Below, one piece after another: positions 31,922-41,060 of a stretch of 41,655 nt of DNA (its first letter is position 1; each line of letters opens with the position of its first letter). Position numbers and translations under genes: made by a program. The notes under the pieces are model-generated. The model searched no databases and was not told the DNA's origin. It worked only from the letters and a program-made list of their open reading frames with translations. This DNA comes from Actinospica acidithermotolerans (GTDB taxonomy: Bacteria; Actinomycetota; Actinomycetes; Streptomycetales; Catenulisporaceae): assembly GCF_018139625.1 (NCBI RefSeq), contig NZ_JAGSOH010000068.1, forward strand, positions 1 through 41,655, in the 5' to 3' direction.

Positions 31922-33469
31922 ATGACGACGCCGTCTTCTCCCACTCTCGCCGATCCGACCGAGCCCGAGGTGCGCACGACCGCCGGCCTGGTACGCGGAC
32001 GCAGCGAGGACGGTCTCGCCGTCTTCCGCGGCATCCCGTTCGCCGAGCCGCCGGTCGGCGAGAGGCGGTTCGCCGCTCCCCACCCCGCGCGCGCCTGGAA
32101 CGGAGTCAGGCCGGCATACTGTTTCGGACCGCCCTGCCCGCAGGAACTGCCGCCTGGCGCACAGCACTCGGCGGCCGCCTTCCCCGAGGGCGACGAGTGG
32201 CTGACGGTCAACGTCTGGAGCCCTGAACCGGATCCGGGCGCCCGCTGGCCGGTCATGGTCGGGATCCACGGCGGCGCCTACAAGCTCGGCTACTCCGGCA
32301 GCCCCGGATACGACGCCCGCCGGATCGCGTCCGCCGGGAACGTCGTGGTGGTCAGCCTCAACTACCGCCTGGGTGTCGAGGGCTTCGCCCGCATCGAGGG
32401 CGCACCGGCCAACCGCGGGCTCCTGGACCAGGTGGCAGCCCTCACCTGGGTTCAGGAGAACATCGCGGCCTTCGGCGGGGACCCGGACCAGGTCACCGTG
32501 TTCGGCGAATCGGCCGGAGCCGGTTCGATCGCCGCCCTGCTGGCCATGCCGAGCGCCAGGGGCCTGTTCCATCGCGCGATCCTGCAGAGCGTGCCGGGCA
32601 CGTTCCTGTCGGACGAACTCGCCGTGGACGTAGCGGCCGTCATCGCCGCCGAGGCCGGGACCCGCCCCACCGCCGCCGACCTGGCGGCGATCGACCCGTT
32701 GCGGTTGCCCGATGCGGGAGCTGCCGCAGCCGCGACGATGGCGCGCCATGAGCACCGGTGGGGCATCTTCGCTCGCACGATCACCCCGTTCTCTCCGGTC
32801 GTCGACGGCGAGATCCTGCCGACCGATCCGTGGCAGGCGCTCTCCGCGGGCGCAGGCCGTGATGTGGATCTGATCGTCGGTCATACGAAGGACGAATACC
32901 GCCTGTTCATCGCCATGGCCGGGCAGCTGGGCAAGATCGGCGAGCAGGACGCCGAAGCCGCGCTCGAGGCCTTCGCCCCGCAGCCGCACGGAGCTGACGC
33001 GTACCGCAAGGCCTTCCCGAACGCCACACCCGGTGATCTCTACGAACTCGTGCAGACGGACTGGCTCTTCCGCATGCCCACATTGCACCTGGCCGAAGCC
33101 CAGGCCGCAGGCGGCGGCCGGGCCCACCTCTACGAACTGACGTGGGCCACGCCCGGCAGCGGCGGCATCTTCGGCGCGCCGCACGGCCTGGACGGCCCGC
33201 TGCTCTTCGGAACCTTCGAAGCCCACCTCGGCCCGATGCTGCTCGGTCCCGAACCCACCGGACAGGCGGTAGTCCTGGGCGAACGGATGCGCCACGCGTG
33301 GACCGCGTTCGCCGCCACCGGCGATCCCGGCTGGCCGCCCTACAACGCCGACCGACGCACCACCCAGGTCTTCGACGACGAACCAGTCGCCACCGCCTAC
33401 CCCGAGGACGCATCCCGTCTCATCTGGCAGCACCACACCTTCTCCGCGCTCCCGCTACTCACCCGCTAG
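31922..33469 (+). CDS. Type-B carboxylesterase
   Basis: A 515-aa alpha/beta hydrolase of the carboxylesterase/cholinesterase type, probably cytoplasmic because no signal peptide is visible. The family N-terminus VFRGIPFAEPPVGERRF is present, followed by the oxyanion segment GIHGGAY, nucleophile Ser197 in FGESAGA and the His region APHGLDGPLLFG. The ATG at 31922 has GGGAGG upstream. It follows the TetR gene closely and ends near a hairpin. It hydrolyses carboxylic esters of unknown identity; a role in removing ester groups from plant-derived aromatics fits the tannase-like enzyme elsewhere in the window, but this is inference. Confidence 0.88.
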   Translation: MTTPSSPTLADPTEPEVRTTAGLVRGRSEDGLAVFRGIPFAEPPVGERRFAAPHPARAWNGVRPAYCFGPPCPQELPPGAQHSAAAFPEGDEWLTVNVWSPEPDPGARWPVMVGIHGGAYKLGYSGSPGYDARRIASAGNVVVVSLNYRLGVEGFARIEGAPANRGLLDQVAALTWVQENIAAFGGDPDQVTVFGESAGAGSIAALLAMPSARGLFHRAILQSVPGTFLSDELAVDVAAVIAAEAGTRPTAADLAAIDPLRLPDAGAAAAATMARHEHRWGIFARTITPFSPVVDGEILPTDPWQALSAGAGRDVDLIVGHTKDEYRLFIAMAGQLGKIGEQDAEAALEAFAPQPHGADAYRKAFPNATPGDLYELVQTDWLFRMPTLHLAEAQAAGGGRAHLYELTWATPGSGGIFGAPHGLDGPLLFGTFEAHLGPMLLGPEPTGQAVVLGERMRHAWTAFAATGDPGWPPYNADRRTTQVFDDEPVATAYPEDASRLIWQHHTFSALPLLTR

Positions 33470-33619
33470 GCACAGCCGTGCAGCGTGACGGCCTGACAGC
33501 GGTGACAGCGCTGCCTGAGATCGTGGCGATCACGGGGCGGATGCGAAATTTTCCTCGTCAGAGCGGCCCTCCTCCCCGGGCAAGGCGAAAAGCCTTCGAC
33601 CGCGAAGACGATCCCCGTG

Positions 33620-33919
33620 CTAATGGATCTCACCGTGGAGGGAAACGACCTCCACGGCCACGTCATGACCTGCCACCGGTCGCTGGGCGGCACTGCCCTT
33701 GGCGTGGGGTGGTAGCTGGGCGTTGACAAGGGCGAGTTTCCCGCGGGCCGCCTTCGCACCCTTACCGATCAGCCAATAGTTGCCGCGAACCGGGCATCCG
33801 ATGCTCGCGGGATCCACCTGCTCGAACTCTTTGATCAACCACCCGGCCGCCTCGAGCCGGGCAAGGATCGGACAGAGCTTGCCGCTGGGAAAGCCCGTCC
33901 CGCGCATCAGGTCGTGACT
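33620..33919 (-). pseudogene. PadR-family regulator remnant (N-terminus missing)
   Basis: The minus-strand frame reads HDLMRGTGFPSGKL, then LARLEAAGWLIKEFEQVDP and NYWLIGKGAKAARGKLA. This is the recognition helix, wing and end of a PadR winged-helix domain (usual pattern YGYDLMRxTGFPSGKLYPIL). About 30 N-terminal residues are absent, and the sequence upstream switches to the end of the integrase gene in another frame. An ATG at 33907 could start a 95-aa product, but the DNA-binding domain would be incomplete. The join looks like a recombination or insertion boundary. Confidence 0.65.
33633..33657. terminator. 9-bp hairpin downstream of the carboxylesterase
   Basis: CCGTGGAGG (33633-33641) and CCTCCACGG (33649-33657) form a perfect stem around a 7-base loop. 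It may terminate the TetR-esterase transcript. It falls inside the tail of the PadR remnant on the other strand. Confidence 0.5.
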
Positions 33920-34911
33920 CCCACAGTGTCTGAAGCCCGTCAGCCATGGCTTCGCGCATCGGCAGGGTGGTGTGGTCGTAGACGCGGCGCATGCCGGGCG
34001 GGCGGTGTCCGAGCCGCTCGTCTTGCAAGATCTCCGGGACGGCGAGTTCCGTCAGAATCGTCTTGTGCGTGTGGCGCAGGTCCTGGAAGCGCAGCCCGCG
34101 GTAGACCGGCCCAGTTCCCGGCTCGCGCAGGCTCCCGTCGCGGGCGTAGCGCGGCAGCCTGCCGTCGCACGCCGCCCGCCACGCATGCCAGAAGTCGCTG
34201 TGCCGGATCGGCTCACCACACCGGTTCGCGAACAGCAGCGGCCGCCCGCCAACCGCCTCGACCCTCTCGGACAGAAGGTCGGCGAGGAACACCGGAAGGT
34301 CGATAGTCCGGCCGCACCCGTTCTTGGGGGGGACCGAAGTACCTGCGGGCGTGCACGTCCTCGTGCACCGCGCCAAACCGCGCATCGACCTCGTAGACTC
34401 CCCCGCCGACGCCGAGCCCTGCCGGCTGCAGGCGCAGGTATCCCGTGCGCATCCCGCACACCTCCCCCCACCGCATCCCGGTGAACCCCGCCACGACCAC
34501 CATCAGCGACTCCTGCGCAGGCAGCCGCCGCGCCACCGCCATCACCGTGCGAAGGTCCACGGCGATCCCCGCCCGCACCGGCTGCCCCTGGCCGGCGCGC
34601 CGCCGCCGAACGACCCCCACACTCGACGGCGCCAGACCCCGCTCCCGCAGGCCCCGGGCGAACTGCGACAGGTCCAGCGCGCCGACCTCGTCCAGCCGCA
34701 CCCGCGCGAAACGCGGACCGACATGCCGCCGGTACTGCTGCGCGTACGACTCCAGCGTGCCCGGCGCCAGATCCACTGCCGGGAACCACCGCGCCCACCA
34801 CTGCCCCACCGTCATACCCGGCAGACCACGAGTCCTACGGGGTCCTGTTTGGCCAGAAGCGATCGCCATATCACACCTGCTCAAAGCCTTTTTTCGTGCC
34901 TGAGCTTTCAT
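33915..34911 (-). pseudogene. Tyrosine recombinase (integrase), frameshifted
   Basis: The N-terminal part (from ATG 34911) has a SAM-like core-binding domain (GQWWARWFPAVDLAPGTLES, FARGLRERGLAPSSVGVV). The catalytic part shows GFTGMRWGEVCGMR, LRFQDLRHTH, LGHRPP and the Tyr region RRVYDHTTLP, that is the R..H-x-x-R..H..Y set of phage-type integrases. Two frames are needed: the shift lies at a run of seven G at 34326-34332, where six would restore HARRYFGPPKNGCGR. The region after SSVGVV also looks shortened. The 3' end runs into a PadR remnant. Probably inactive unless the run is a sequencing error. Confidence 0.78.
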
Positions 34912-35040
34912 AGTGATCTGGAAATAGGTAGATGTCTAGCCATGCAGTGCCCGTGCCTGAACTGGATTTCTACGCGGCTTGGTCCGGGGTGGGGCGACGG
35001 CGGGTGAGGCGGCCGTGACGGTGGTCCCCCTATGCGGGGA

Positions 35041-35925
35041 TCACGTCGCCCAGTTGAAACTGGGGATGGGCGCCTTGGCGATCTCGGCGGCGCGCTGCGG
35101 GAACATGCTCACGAGGCCGAGTGAGGTCAGCAGGTCTCCGCAGGCGCGGTTGAGCGTGGCCTCCGCGGTGGCGGGCTCGTACATGTCGGGGTTGGTTGCC
35201 GGGGCTTGGGCGGCGAGGAACGGTTGGAGGACTATGTAGTCGGCGAAGCTCACCAGGTGGGTGTGGCGGGCGAGGTTGAACTGCTCGTCGCTGATCTCGC
35301 CGGCGTTGAGCTTCTTCACGGCGTGTACGCGGGCCTTGATGCTCTGGATGACCGAGTCGACCAGGAGGGGTGCGGCCGGGTGCCCGACGGCGCGGCGCAC
35401 CCGGTGGTGGCCGGGTTCGAATACCGCGCGGGTGGCGGCCTCCAGTTCCCTGAAGTCGACCTTCCCGGTGTAGGCGGAGTCGCTGATCACCGTGCGCAGG
35501 TGGCGGCGGGCCGCCTCGCTGGCTGCGGGATTGTCGAGGGATAGGAGCATTTCCTGCGCGGTCTCCCTCGCCCCGCGCAGGCTCGTTCGGCTGTCGCCGA
35601 GCCAGGTTGTCATCGCCAGCCGAGCCTGGCGCAGCGGGACGTAGGAGTCGCCGAAGTAGAGCCACAGGCCGACGGGGATCTTCGCCAGGCCCCGGATGCG
35701 GGTGGTCGGCCGGTGGTGGAGCAGGGTGAGGAAGAGTTTGCGCTGCTCCTCGGCATAGAGCGCGGGAAGTGAGCCGTGGCCTTTGCCCGCCGGCCGGCGG
35801 GTGGGGTAGTCGAGCAGCCCTGCCTGGGTCCAGTCCCGGATCAGCCGGGGGTTCGCCTCGTGCTGGCGAGTTCGGGCGTCGGCGACGAGCTGGTCGATCG
35901 TTCCCGGCCCGGTGATGTCCTCCAC
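35041..35925 (-). CDS. Hypothetical protein with MerR-like N-terminus
   Basis: About 294 aa from GTG 35925; the frame is open upstream, but those codons look non-coding. The N-terminal ~70 residues (NPRLIRDWTQAGLLDYPTRR) resemble a MerR-type winged helix in which LIRDWTQAGLL replaces the usual recognition helix and wing. The long helical C-terminal domain has no match I recognise. A TGTAAT hexamer just upstream could be a -10 with a very short leader. It is oriented away from the 68-aa gene and lies between an integrase and the rSAM operon, so it may regulate mobile or defence genes. Confidence 0.65.
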   Translation of the reverse strand: MEDITGPGTIDQLVADARTRQHEANPRLIRDWTQAGLLDYPTRRPAGKGHGSLPALYAEEQRKLFLTLLHHRPTTRIRGLAKIPVGLWLYFGDSYVPLRQARLAMTTWLGDSRTSLRGARETAQEMLLSLDNPAASEAARRHLRTVISDSAYTGKVDFRELEAATRAVFEPGHHRVRRAVGHPAAPLLVDSVIQSIKARVHAVKKLNAGEISDEQFNLARHTHLVSFADYIVLQPFLAAQAPATNPDMYEPATAEATLNRACGDLLTSLGLVSMFPQRAAEIAKAPIPSFNWAT

Positions 35926-36052
35926 GCTATGGAGATTACACCTGATTGGAGTTCTTAAACCGTTGCGCCCGGGTGTGAACTGGGAAGACCCTGGGTTAGA
36001 CAAGACACTCACCCGGTCCAGATCCGGCTGAGCCCGGTCTAGCAGAGGGAGC

Positions 36053-36259
36053 ATGAAGATGGCTGGTAAGTCTCCGATGATCAACCCGTCCGTGCTGGTC
36101 TTCCTCGCGGCCGTGTACCACGCGTGCACGTTCGCGGCCGACGCCGAGGCCTACCTGAAGAACCTGCGCCGCCTCGGCGCGAATCCGAGCATGGCGAACC
36201 TGATCAGGGTGGTGGTCGCCGAGGGAGTCCTCATCAAGGATCTGGGGCTGGCCGGATAG
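36053..36259 (+). CDS. 68-aa hypothetical protein
   Basis: Starts at ATG 36053 with AGAGGGAG upstream. The sequence has a hydrophobic stretch (NPSVLVFLAAVYHACTF) followed by a helical basic part (YLKNLRRLGANPSMANLIRV). No family is recognised. A clean hairpin follows 23 bp after the stop, so it is probably expressed as a single gene. It may be a small regulator or membrane-associated peptide. Its position ahead of a radical SAM gene raises the idea of a precursor peptide, but no core-like Cys/Ser/Thr-rich tail is visible. Confidence 0.55.
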   Translation: MKMAGKSPMINPSVLVFLAAVYHACTFAADAEAYLKNLRRLGANPSMANLIRVVVAEGVLIKDLGLAG

Positions 36260-36282
36260 GTGGGGCCCCGGGCTCCGCGAGA

Positions 36283-36309
36283 GGCGGCCCGCCCACGAAG
36301 CGGGCCGCC
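36283..36309 (+). terminator. Hairpin terminator after the 68-aa gene
   Basis: Arms GGCGGCCCGC (36283-36292) and GCGGGCCGCC (36300-36309) form a perfect 10-bp stem with a 7-base loop. It separates the 68-aa gene from the radical SAM operon. Confidence 0.75.
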
Positions 36310-36651
36310 CTCCACCCGCGGCTCGCGTAAGGCCACCGGTTGATCCGTGGTCACCAGTTAATGCGGCACGAGGCACGAGGTCGGTTTCTGTGCCCTGGTT
36401 TCCCTCGTCCGTGCGGTAGCTGCCGGGCTTCCGACCGCGAGCCGGCGTGCGGCATCGGTGCGGAGACGACACCGGATCTGGCCATTATGCGTTCGGCAGT
36501 GCGGCCAATGACGCTAAGGGAGAGCGGGGGTTCGCAGCGGGCTGTCGCCCGCTCATACTCAGGCCACATGCAGTTCCTGGTGCCCTGGCAGGCCATCGAA
36601 TGGGCGGCTCCGCTTCACCGCATCGCGCCACGCGCCAGCTACAGAAGTGGC
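36310..36651 (+). other. 340-bp leader before the radical SAM operon
   Basis: The frame of the radical SAM gene is open here, with an ATG at 36568, but there is no convincing ribosome-binding site or family sequence. It probably holds the operon promoter. No clear operator or RNA structure is seen. Confidence 0.45.
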
Positions 36652-37563
36652 ATGATAATGCCAGTGACGTGCAAAGTTCGTTTGTCCGAGGCGGGCGTAC
36701 ATCTGTTCGACCGTCGATCCGGGCTCAACGTCCTGCTTGATGAGGTGGACGTGCCCCCGCAGCGGTACTCCCTGGCGCCTCGATACCTCTCGATCGCGTT
36801 GACCAATGCCTGCGAGCTTCGATGCTCCTACTGCTACGCACCGAAGTCTGCCGCCGCTCTCGACGTCGGTCGCGTTATCGCGTGGTCGACCGAACTGGAC
36901 GGCGCGGGCTGTCTCGGCATCGGCTTCGGCGGCGGTGAGCCGACCGCGCACCGTCAGTTCGTCGAGCTCTGCACCAGCGTTGCGAGATCGACTTCGATGG
37001 CGGTCACCTTCACTACCCATGGCCACCGGCTCACCCCTGGGATGGTCGAGGCGCTTCGCGGATCTGTCCACTTCGCGCGCCTGTCAGTCGACGGGATCGG
37101 GGCAACGTACGAGCGCCTGCGGCATCGGCCGTTCGACTCCGTGGTCTTGGCGGCCAATCTGCTGCGATCGATTACTCCGATCGGCATCAACGTGGTCGTC
37201 AACGGCGACACGGTCGGCGACCTCGATGACTTGGCCGAGTTCGCAGTTGGCGTCGGGGCCTCTGAGCTGTTGCTGCTGCCGGAACAGCCGACCAAGGCCA
37301 CGTCGGGCATCTCCGACGCGGACGCGCAGCGCCTGCTGGCCTGGCTGCGCGACACCCGGTGTCCGGTGCGGCTCGCGATCTCGCGTTCGGGGCTCGAATC
37401 TGAGGTACCGGTGGCTAACGCCATTCCGGGTGAGTTGCCGCTGGATGCTCACATGCATGTCGATGCTACCGGAGTCCTTCGTCCTCATGCGTACGCGCGC
37501 GCGGGAACACTGATCGAGGGCTCCATATTGAACGCCGTGCAAGCCCTACGGGAGTTGGTATGA
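36652..37563 (+). CDS. Radical SAM protein
   Basis: About 303 aa from ATG 36652 (AGAAGTGG upstream; 36568 is an alternative). The 4Fe-4S cluster motif CELRCSYCY (CxxxCxxC) sits ~55 residues in, followed by GFGGGEPTAH, the SAM-binding GGE-type motif, and a TIM-barrel-like body. The C-terminus (DAHMHVDATGVLRPHAY) resembles a SPASM-like start, where a Cys-containing PC motif is replaced by RPH, so an auxiliary cluster is probably absent. It would generate a 5'-deoxyadenosyl radical to modify an unknown substrate. Its stop overlaps the next ATG (ATGA), and a third gene follows after one base, so the three products probably work together. Confidence 0.85.
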   Translation: MIMPVTCKVRLSEAGVHLFDRRSGLNVLLDEVDVPPQRYSLAPRYLSIALTNACELRCSYCYAPKSAAALDVGRVIAWSTELDGAGCLGIGFGGGEPTAHRQFVELCTSVARSTSMAVTFTTHGHRLTPGMVEALRGSVHFARLSVDGIGATYERLRHRPFDSVVLAANLLRSITPIGINVVVNGDTVGDLDDLAEFAVGVGASELLLLPEQPTKATSGISDADAQRLLAWLRDTRCPVRLAISRSGLESEVPVANAIPGELPLDAHMHVDATGVLRPHAYARAGTLIEGSILNAVQALRELV

Positions 37564-37973
37564 GAATCTGGCACAGCCACGGCTCGGAGCACTCGATGGA
37601 TCTGGTTCTGATCGGCACGTTCGAAACCGCCTCAGGCGCGGAGGCGGCGGAAGAGCGGATGAAGGCTCTCAAGACCCTCGCCGAAGCCGAGTGGTCCGAC
37701 GACGCCTGGCACAGCAGCGTCGAACGGATGCCCGAGGCAATCGTCGACGAGCTGATCAAATTGAACCTTCCCACCATGGGTCGCTACGACGTCGACAACT
37801 ACGCGTTCGAGCACTCGGTTGAACGCGATGCGACGATTGTTCGCATCGCTACCGAGGAGAGCGAAATCCAGGGCTTCCTGAAGGTAATGCTCCAGCTCGG
37901 TGCGCGGGTTCAAGTGTTCTCGCGTCACGAGTGGAACGAGGACGGCACGCCGCGCACGGGAGCCGATAGCTGA
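37560..37973 (+). CDS. Small protein, DUF6375-like
   Basis: A 137-aa acidic protein beginning MRIWHSHGSEHSMDLVLIGT. The start (IWxxxGSEHSxxLVxIG) and end (VMLQLGARVQVFSRHEW) fit what I recall of the uncharacterised DUF6375 family; this is from memory. It has an alternating strand-helix pattern like a small alpha/beta ferredoxin-type fold and no catalytic motif. It is translated by coupling to the radical SAM gene upstream (4-bp overlap) and lies one base before the nuclease-NTPase gene. An adaptor, substrate or immunity role in that operon is possible. Function unknown. Confidence 0.75.
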   Translation: MRIWHSHGSEHSMDLVLIGTFETASGAEAAEERMKALKTLAEAEWSDDAWHSSVERMPEAIVDELIKLNLPTMGRYDVDNYAFEHSVERDATIVRIATEESEIQGFLKVMLQLGARVQVFSRHEWNEDGTPRTGADS

Positions 37974-37974
37974 G

Positions 37975-40591
37975 ATGGCCTTGGATCTCACTCGCTTGGA
38001 ACAGCTCCCGGGCGCCGCCGACGCCAACCTCGAGGCACTCACGCGAGCAGTTGTATCTCGCCGCTACGGCAAGCTCGGTGCCCTGCGCGAGCGGCGCAAC
38101 CAGCCGGGCGTCGAGTTCTACCTCCGTGTCGAGCATCGCGGTGAGCTCGGGGACGCGGGACGCGTGTGGGGATGGTCGTGCAAGTGGTTCGTCCTCAACA
38201 ACAAGAACGAGTTCTTCGCAAAGCAGCGCACGCTGATCGAGGAGTCTCTCGCCAAGGCGATCGAGAATGTCGATGGGCTGACCGACTTCGTGCTATGTCT
38301 TCCAATGCGTCCCGCGAAGAACGACGAGCAGTGGATCAATGACCTCGGCAAGGCAGCAGGCGTCACGACCAGGCTGTGGGCGTCGGAGAATTTCGACGAG
38401 CAGCTCGCGGGGCACGATGAGCTGCGCTCCACCTTCTTCGGCGAGCTCGTGCTCACACCGAACGTTCTCGCCAAGGTCCACGAGCGGTCTGTGGCGCCGG
38501 TCAAGGCGCGGTGGGAACCCTCGCTGCACACCTCGAATCACGTGGAACAGCGCATCGATCGTGCGCTGCTGCGGCCGGCATCGTTTGAAGCCCTAGACGA
38601 ACAGGTGCGCATCGTCGCGACCCGCGCCGCTGCGTTGCGTGACTCCCTCGGAGAGATCGATGATGAGGTTGCGCGCGCGACCGCCGGTGCAGTCGCCGAT
38701 GACCTGGAGCAGTTCGTCGATGCGCTGGCGGCGATCGTGGATGCTGGCAAGAGCCGCAGGCCGATCGAGGCCCTCGAGCGCATCGTCGACCAGCGACCTC
38801 CCGCCACGACGCCACGCGTGCTGCGCTCCGTCGTTTTGAGCCTTAGAAAGCGAGCCCTCTCGGCCGCTCCCGCAGCTACCGGTATCGGAGCGAACATCCG
38901 CGACATCCTCGAATGGTTGGAGGATGCGAAGACGAATGCGCAAGCTCCGTTGACGGCGATCGTCGCTGCGGCCGGGCAGGGCAAGACGCACCTTGCCGCT
39001 CAGCTAACGGCGGCGGTGGGCGAGCCGACTTCGGGAGTGTTCATTCCAGGTGGTTGGCTGCGCGTCGGGGGCACCCTCGATGATCTGGCGCGGCGAGTCC
39101 CCGGGACGAGGGTCGAACGATTCGAGGACCTGCTCGAGGCGCTGAACTCAGCTGGTATCCGTTCAAATTCTCGAATCCCGGTCGTCATCGGCGTTCGAGC
39201 AAGCATTGTCCGGCTGGCTGGAAGCGCTACACGACCGGTACCTCGCCGCCGGATCCAGCCCTACGTCGCACGAAATGCTGCGCAGCTACATCCGGTCCGC
39301 CTACGAATTCGCCGGAACCAACCACCCCGGCGCCGTACCGGAAACCGTGGATCCCTTCTCCCTCACCTTCGAAGCTACTTCGTCCGCGCCGGTGATGGAC
39401 GACGACGATCCGAACGCCGCGGAGTGCGCCAGCACCTTCGGTATTGACTTCGAGAACTACGTGATCGGACTCGCTGTCGCGGACAGAGACAACTACGACT
39501 TCGAACACGAGGGCTACCGCCGCGCCCGCGGCGAAGTCATGGCACGGGTCTGGGACCTCGGCTGGCGCGCGGCGAGCCTCGGCGGCGTCGACCGCCAAAT
39601 TGCCGAACGCGGCGAACTCTCGTCGACACGCGCAAGGGTCGAGCGCTACGGCAAGAAATACGGATGGATCGGCTACCACGAACTGCTCGGCCGCCTCGCC
39701 GACGCCGGGAACCTCCCCGCCTGGTGGGTCGCCGCGGGGCGACACATCTCGCCCGACATCGACCCGACATTTCCCCAGGCCCCGCCTGTACCGCCCTTCC
39801 CGCTCCCGGAGTGGGCACCCGCGGGTCAGGTGAACGAACAAACCTGGCTGCGGACGGGCTCCGTGAACATCCCGGCTGATCTTTGGGCTCCCGAGGAGAT
39901 TCACGGCGTCCCCGGCGGATGGCTGCTCGTCGAGGGATACCTGCAGCACCGTCTCGACGGAAGGAAGGTGTTCGGGTTCTTCCGCACGATCCTGCTCGAC
40001 CCGGGCGATCTTGCGCGAGCTGTGGACCTGGCCGGGGAAATCAACTACCCCGGAAACCACTTCTTTCCCGAACTGCCAGCAGTCCGGGACGTGTTCGCCG
40101 GCGAGATGCCCTGGAGCGCGCGCTTCGAGGTGAAGTACGACGACGAAAATCCGGACTTCCAGCCCCGCCCTGCTCTGCGCCGCAACTGGCGCGACGAGGG
40201 GATCAGCGTCGCCCAACTGGGCGTTGATTTTTATCCGGTCGAGGGGCAGACAGAGCTCGATCAAGCATTCTCAGTGCCTTCGTATGAGTTTGCCGACCAG
40301 TTCGGGCTTCGCCAACTGCCTGGCACGCTGGATCTTGTCGGACTGGACGGCAGCCGGGTCTCGGCCACGTTTCGCGTGGACGAACCTTGGCGCGGAAACC
40401 TGCTGTTCCTACGCCGCGCCCACGTACTCGAATTCGCCGGAGATCGTAGAGTCGTGCAGGTCGCTTGGGGTGAGCGGGAGGTAACCGTCCAGTGGAACGC
40501 AGTGCCCGCATGGGTTCGCTCCGCGCAAGAGAGCTACGAGCACATCTGGCGCAGCCTCAACACGCTCGACCAACCTGCCCGCCCCGCGTAG
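37975..40591 (+). pseudogene. Mrr-like nuclease/P-loop NTPase, internally deleted
   Basis: ATG 37975 is one base after the previous stop. Residues ~1-170 resemble an Mrr-type restriction-endonuclease domain: Glu47 in GVEFYL, and Lys70 in WGWSCKWF as the (Q/S)xK part of the PD-(D/E)xK fold. After a helical linker comes Walker A, AAAGQGKTH with Lys337. The frame then loses family sense at RIPVVI (~39190), where the acidic Walker B residues should follow. A second frame (TTG 39206; AFEQALSGWL just before) continues to 40591 with a large C-terminal domain (RYGKKYGWIGYHELLGRL). Comparable STAND/Avs-type proteins are 1500 aa or more, so the middle seems deleted with a frame change. Confidence 0.7.
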
Positions 40592-41060
40592 ATCGAGCCG
40601 ACCGTCACCGCACCTGATACGAGCAAGCTCAAGCCGTGGGCCGCAGGGACGCCTTGCGTCCAACCCTCTGCGGAAGTTCCGCGGACAGGTCGAAGGCGCC
40701 GGGGCTGCAGCGGACAGTCCGCATCAGCTCCCTGCGCCGCCCTCGACTTCCCAGGTGGCGGCATCGCCCGCGTGCCGTGTATCAGACCTCTGAAGTGGGG
40801 AAAATCTGGGGAAGATCCGACGCAAAACCCGGCAGCACATGGCAGAGATCTGCAGAGAACCGCACGGGATCGCAGCATAATGCGAGGCGGGTGCCGGTGA
40901 TCCCCGGAGGAGGTCGTTCGCGCCGCCGGCAGATTCCGGATAGGGCAGCCGGGTCGGGCCACTGTCGATGAGTACCTGCCCCGGAGCGGACAAACTCTCC
41001 AGCAGGTAGGTGTGCTTGGCCAGTTTGGATATCGCGTCCTTGCGGTGGACCGAGCAAGGA
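40592..41060. other. 470-bp stretch without a recognisable gene
   Basis: Short overlapping open frames only, none with recognisable domains or ribosome-binding sites. It lies between the C-terminal part of the NTPase gene and a truncated reductase domain, and probably consists of joined remnants. Confidence 0.5.

Noticed and set aside
1-34481. The whole 34-kb interval as one integrative element flanked by integrases
   Set aside because: Only a 43-base fragment supports the left end and no att repeats were seen; kept as a possibility under findings, not as a feature.
36053-36259. The 68-aa product as a RiPP precursor for the radical SAM enzyme
   Set aside because: No leader/core layout or residue-rich core is visible, and a terminator separates the genes.
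36652-37563. Radical SAM protein as a viperin homologue
   Set aside because: The cluster motif is shared, but viperin-specific N- and C-terminal features are not seen and the operon context differs.
40592-41060. Search for a tRNA or other RNA gene near the mobile debris
   Set aside because: No cloverleaf or conserved T-loop sequence found by eye here or near the integrase.
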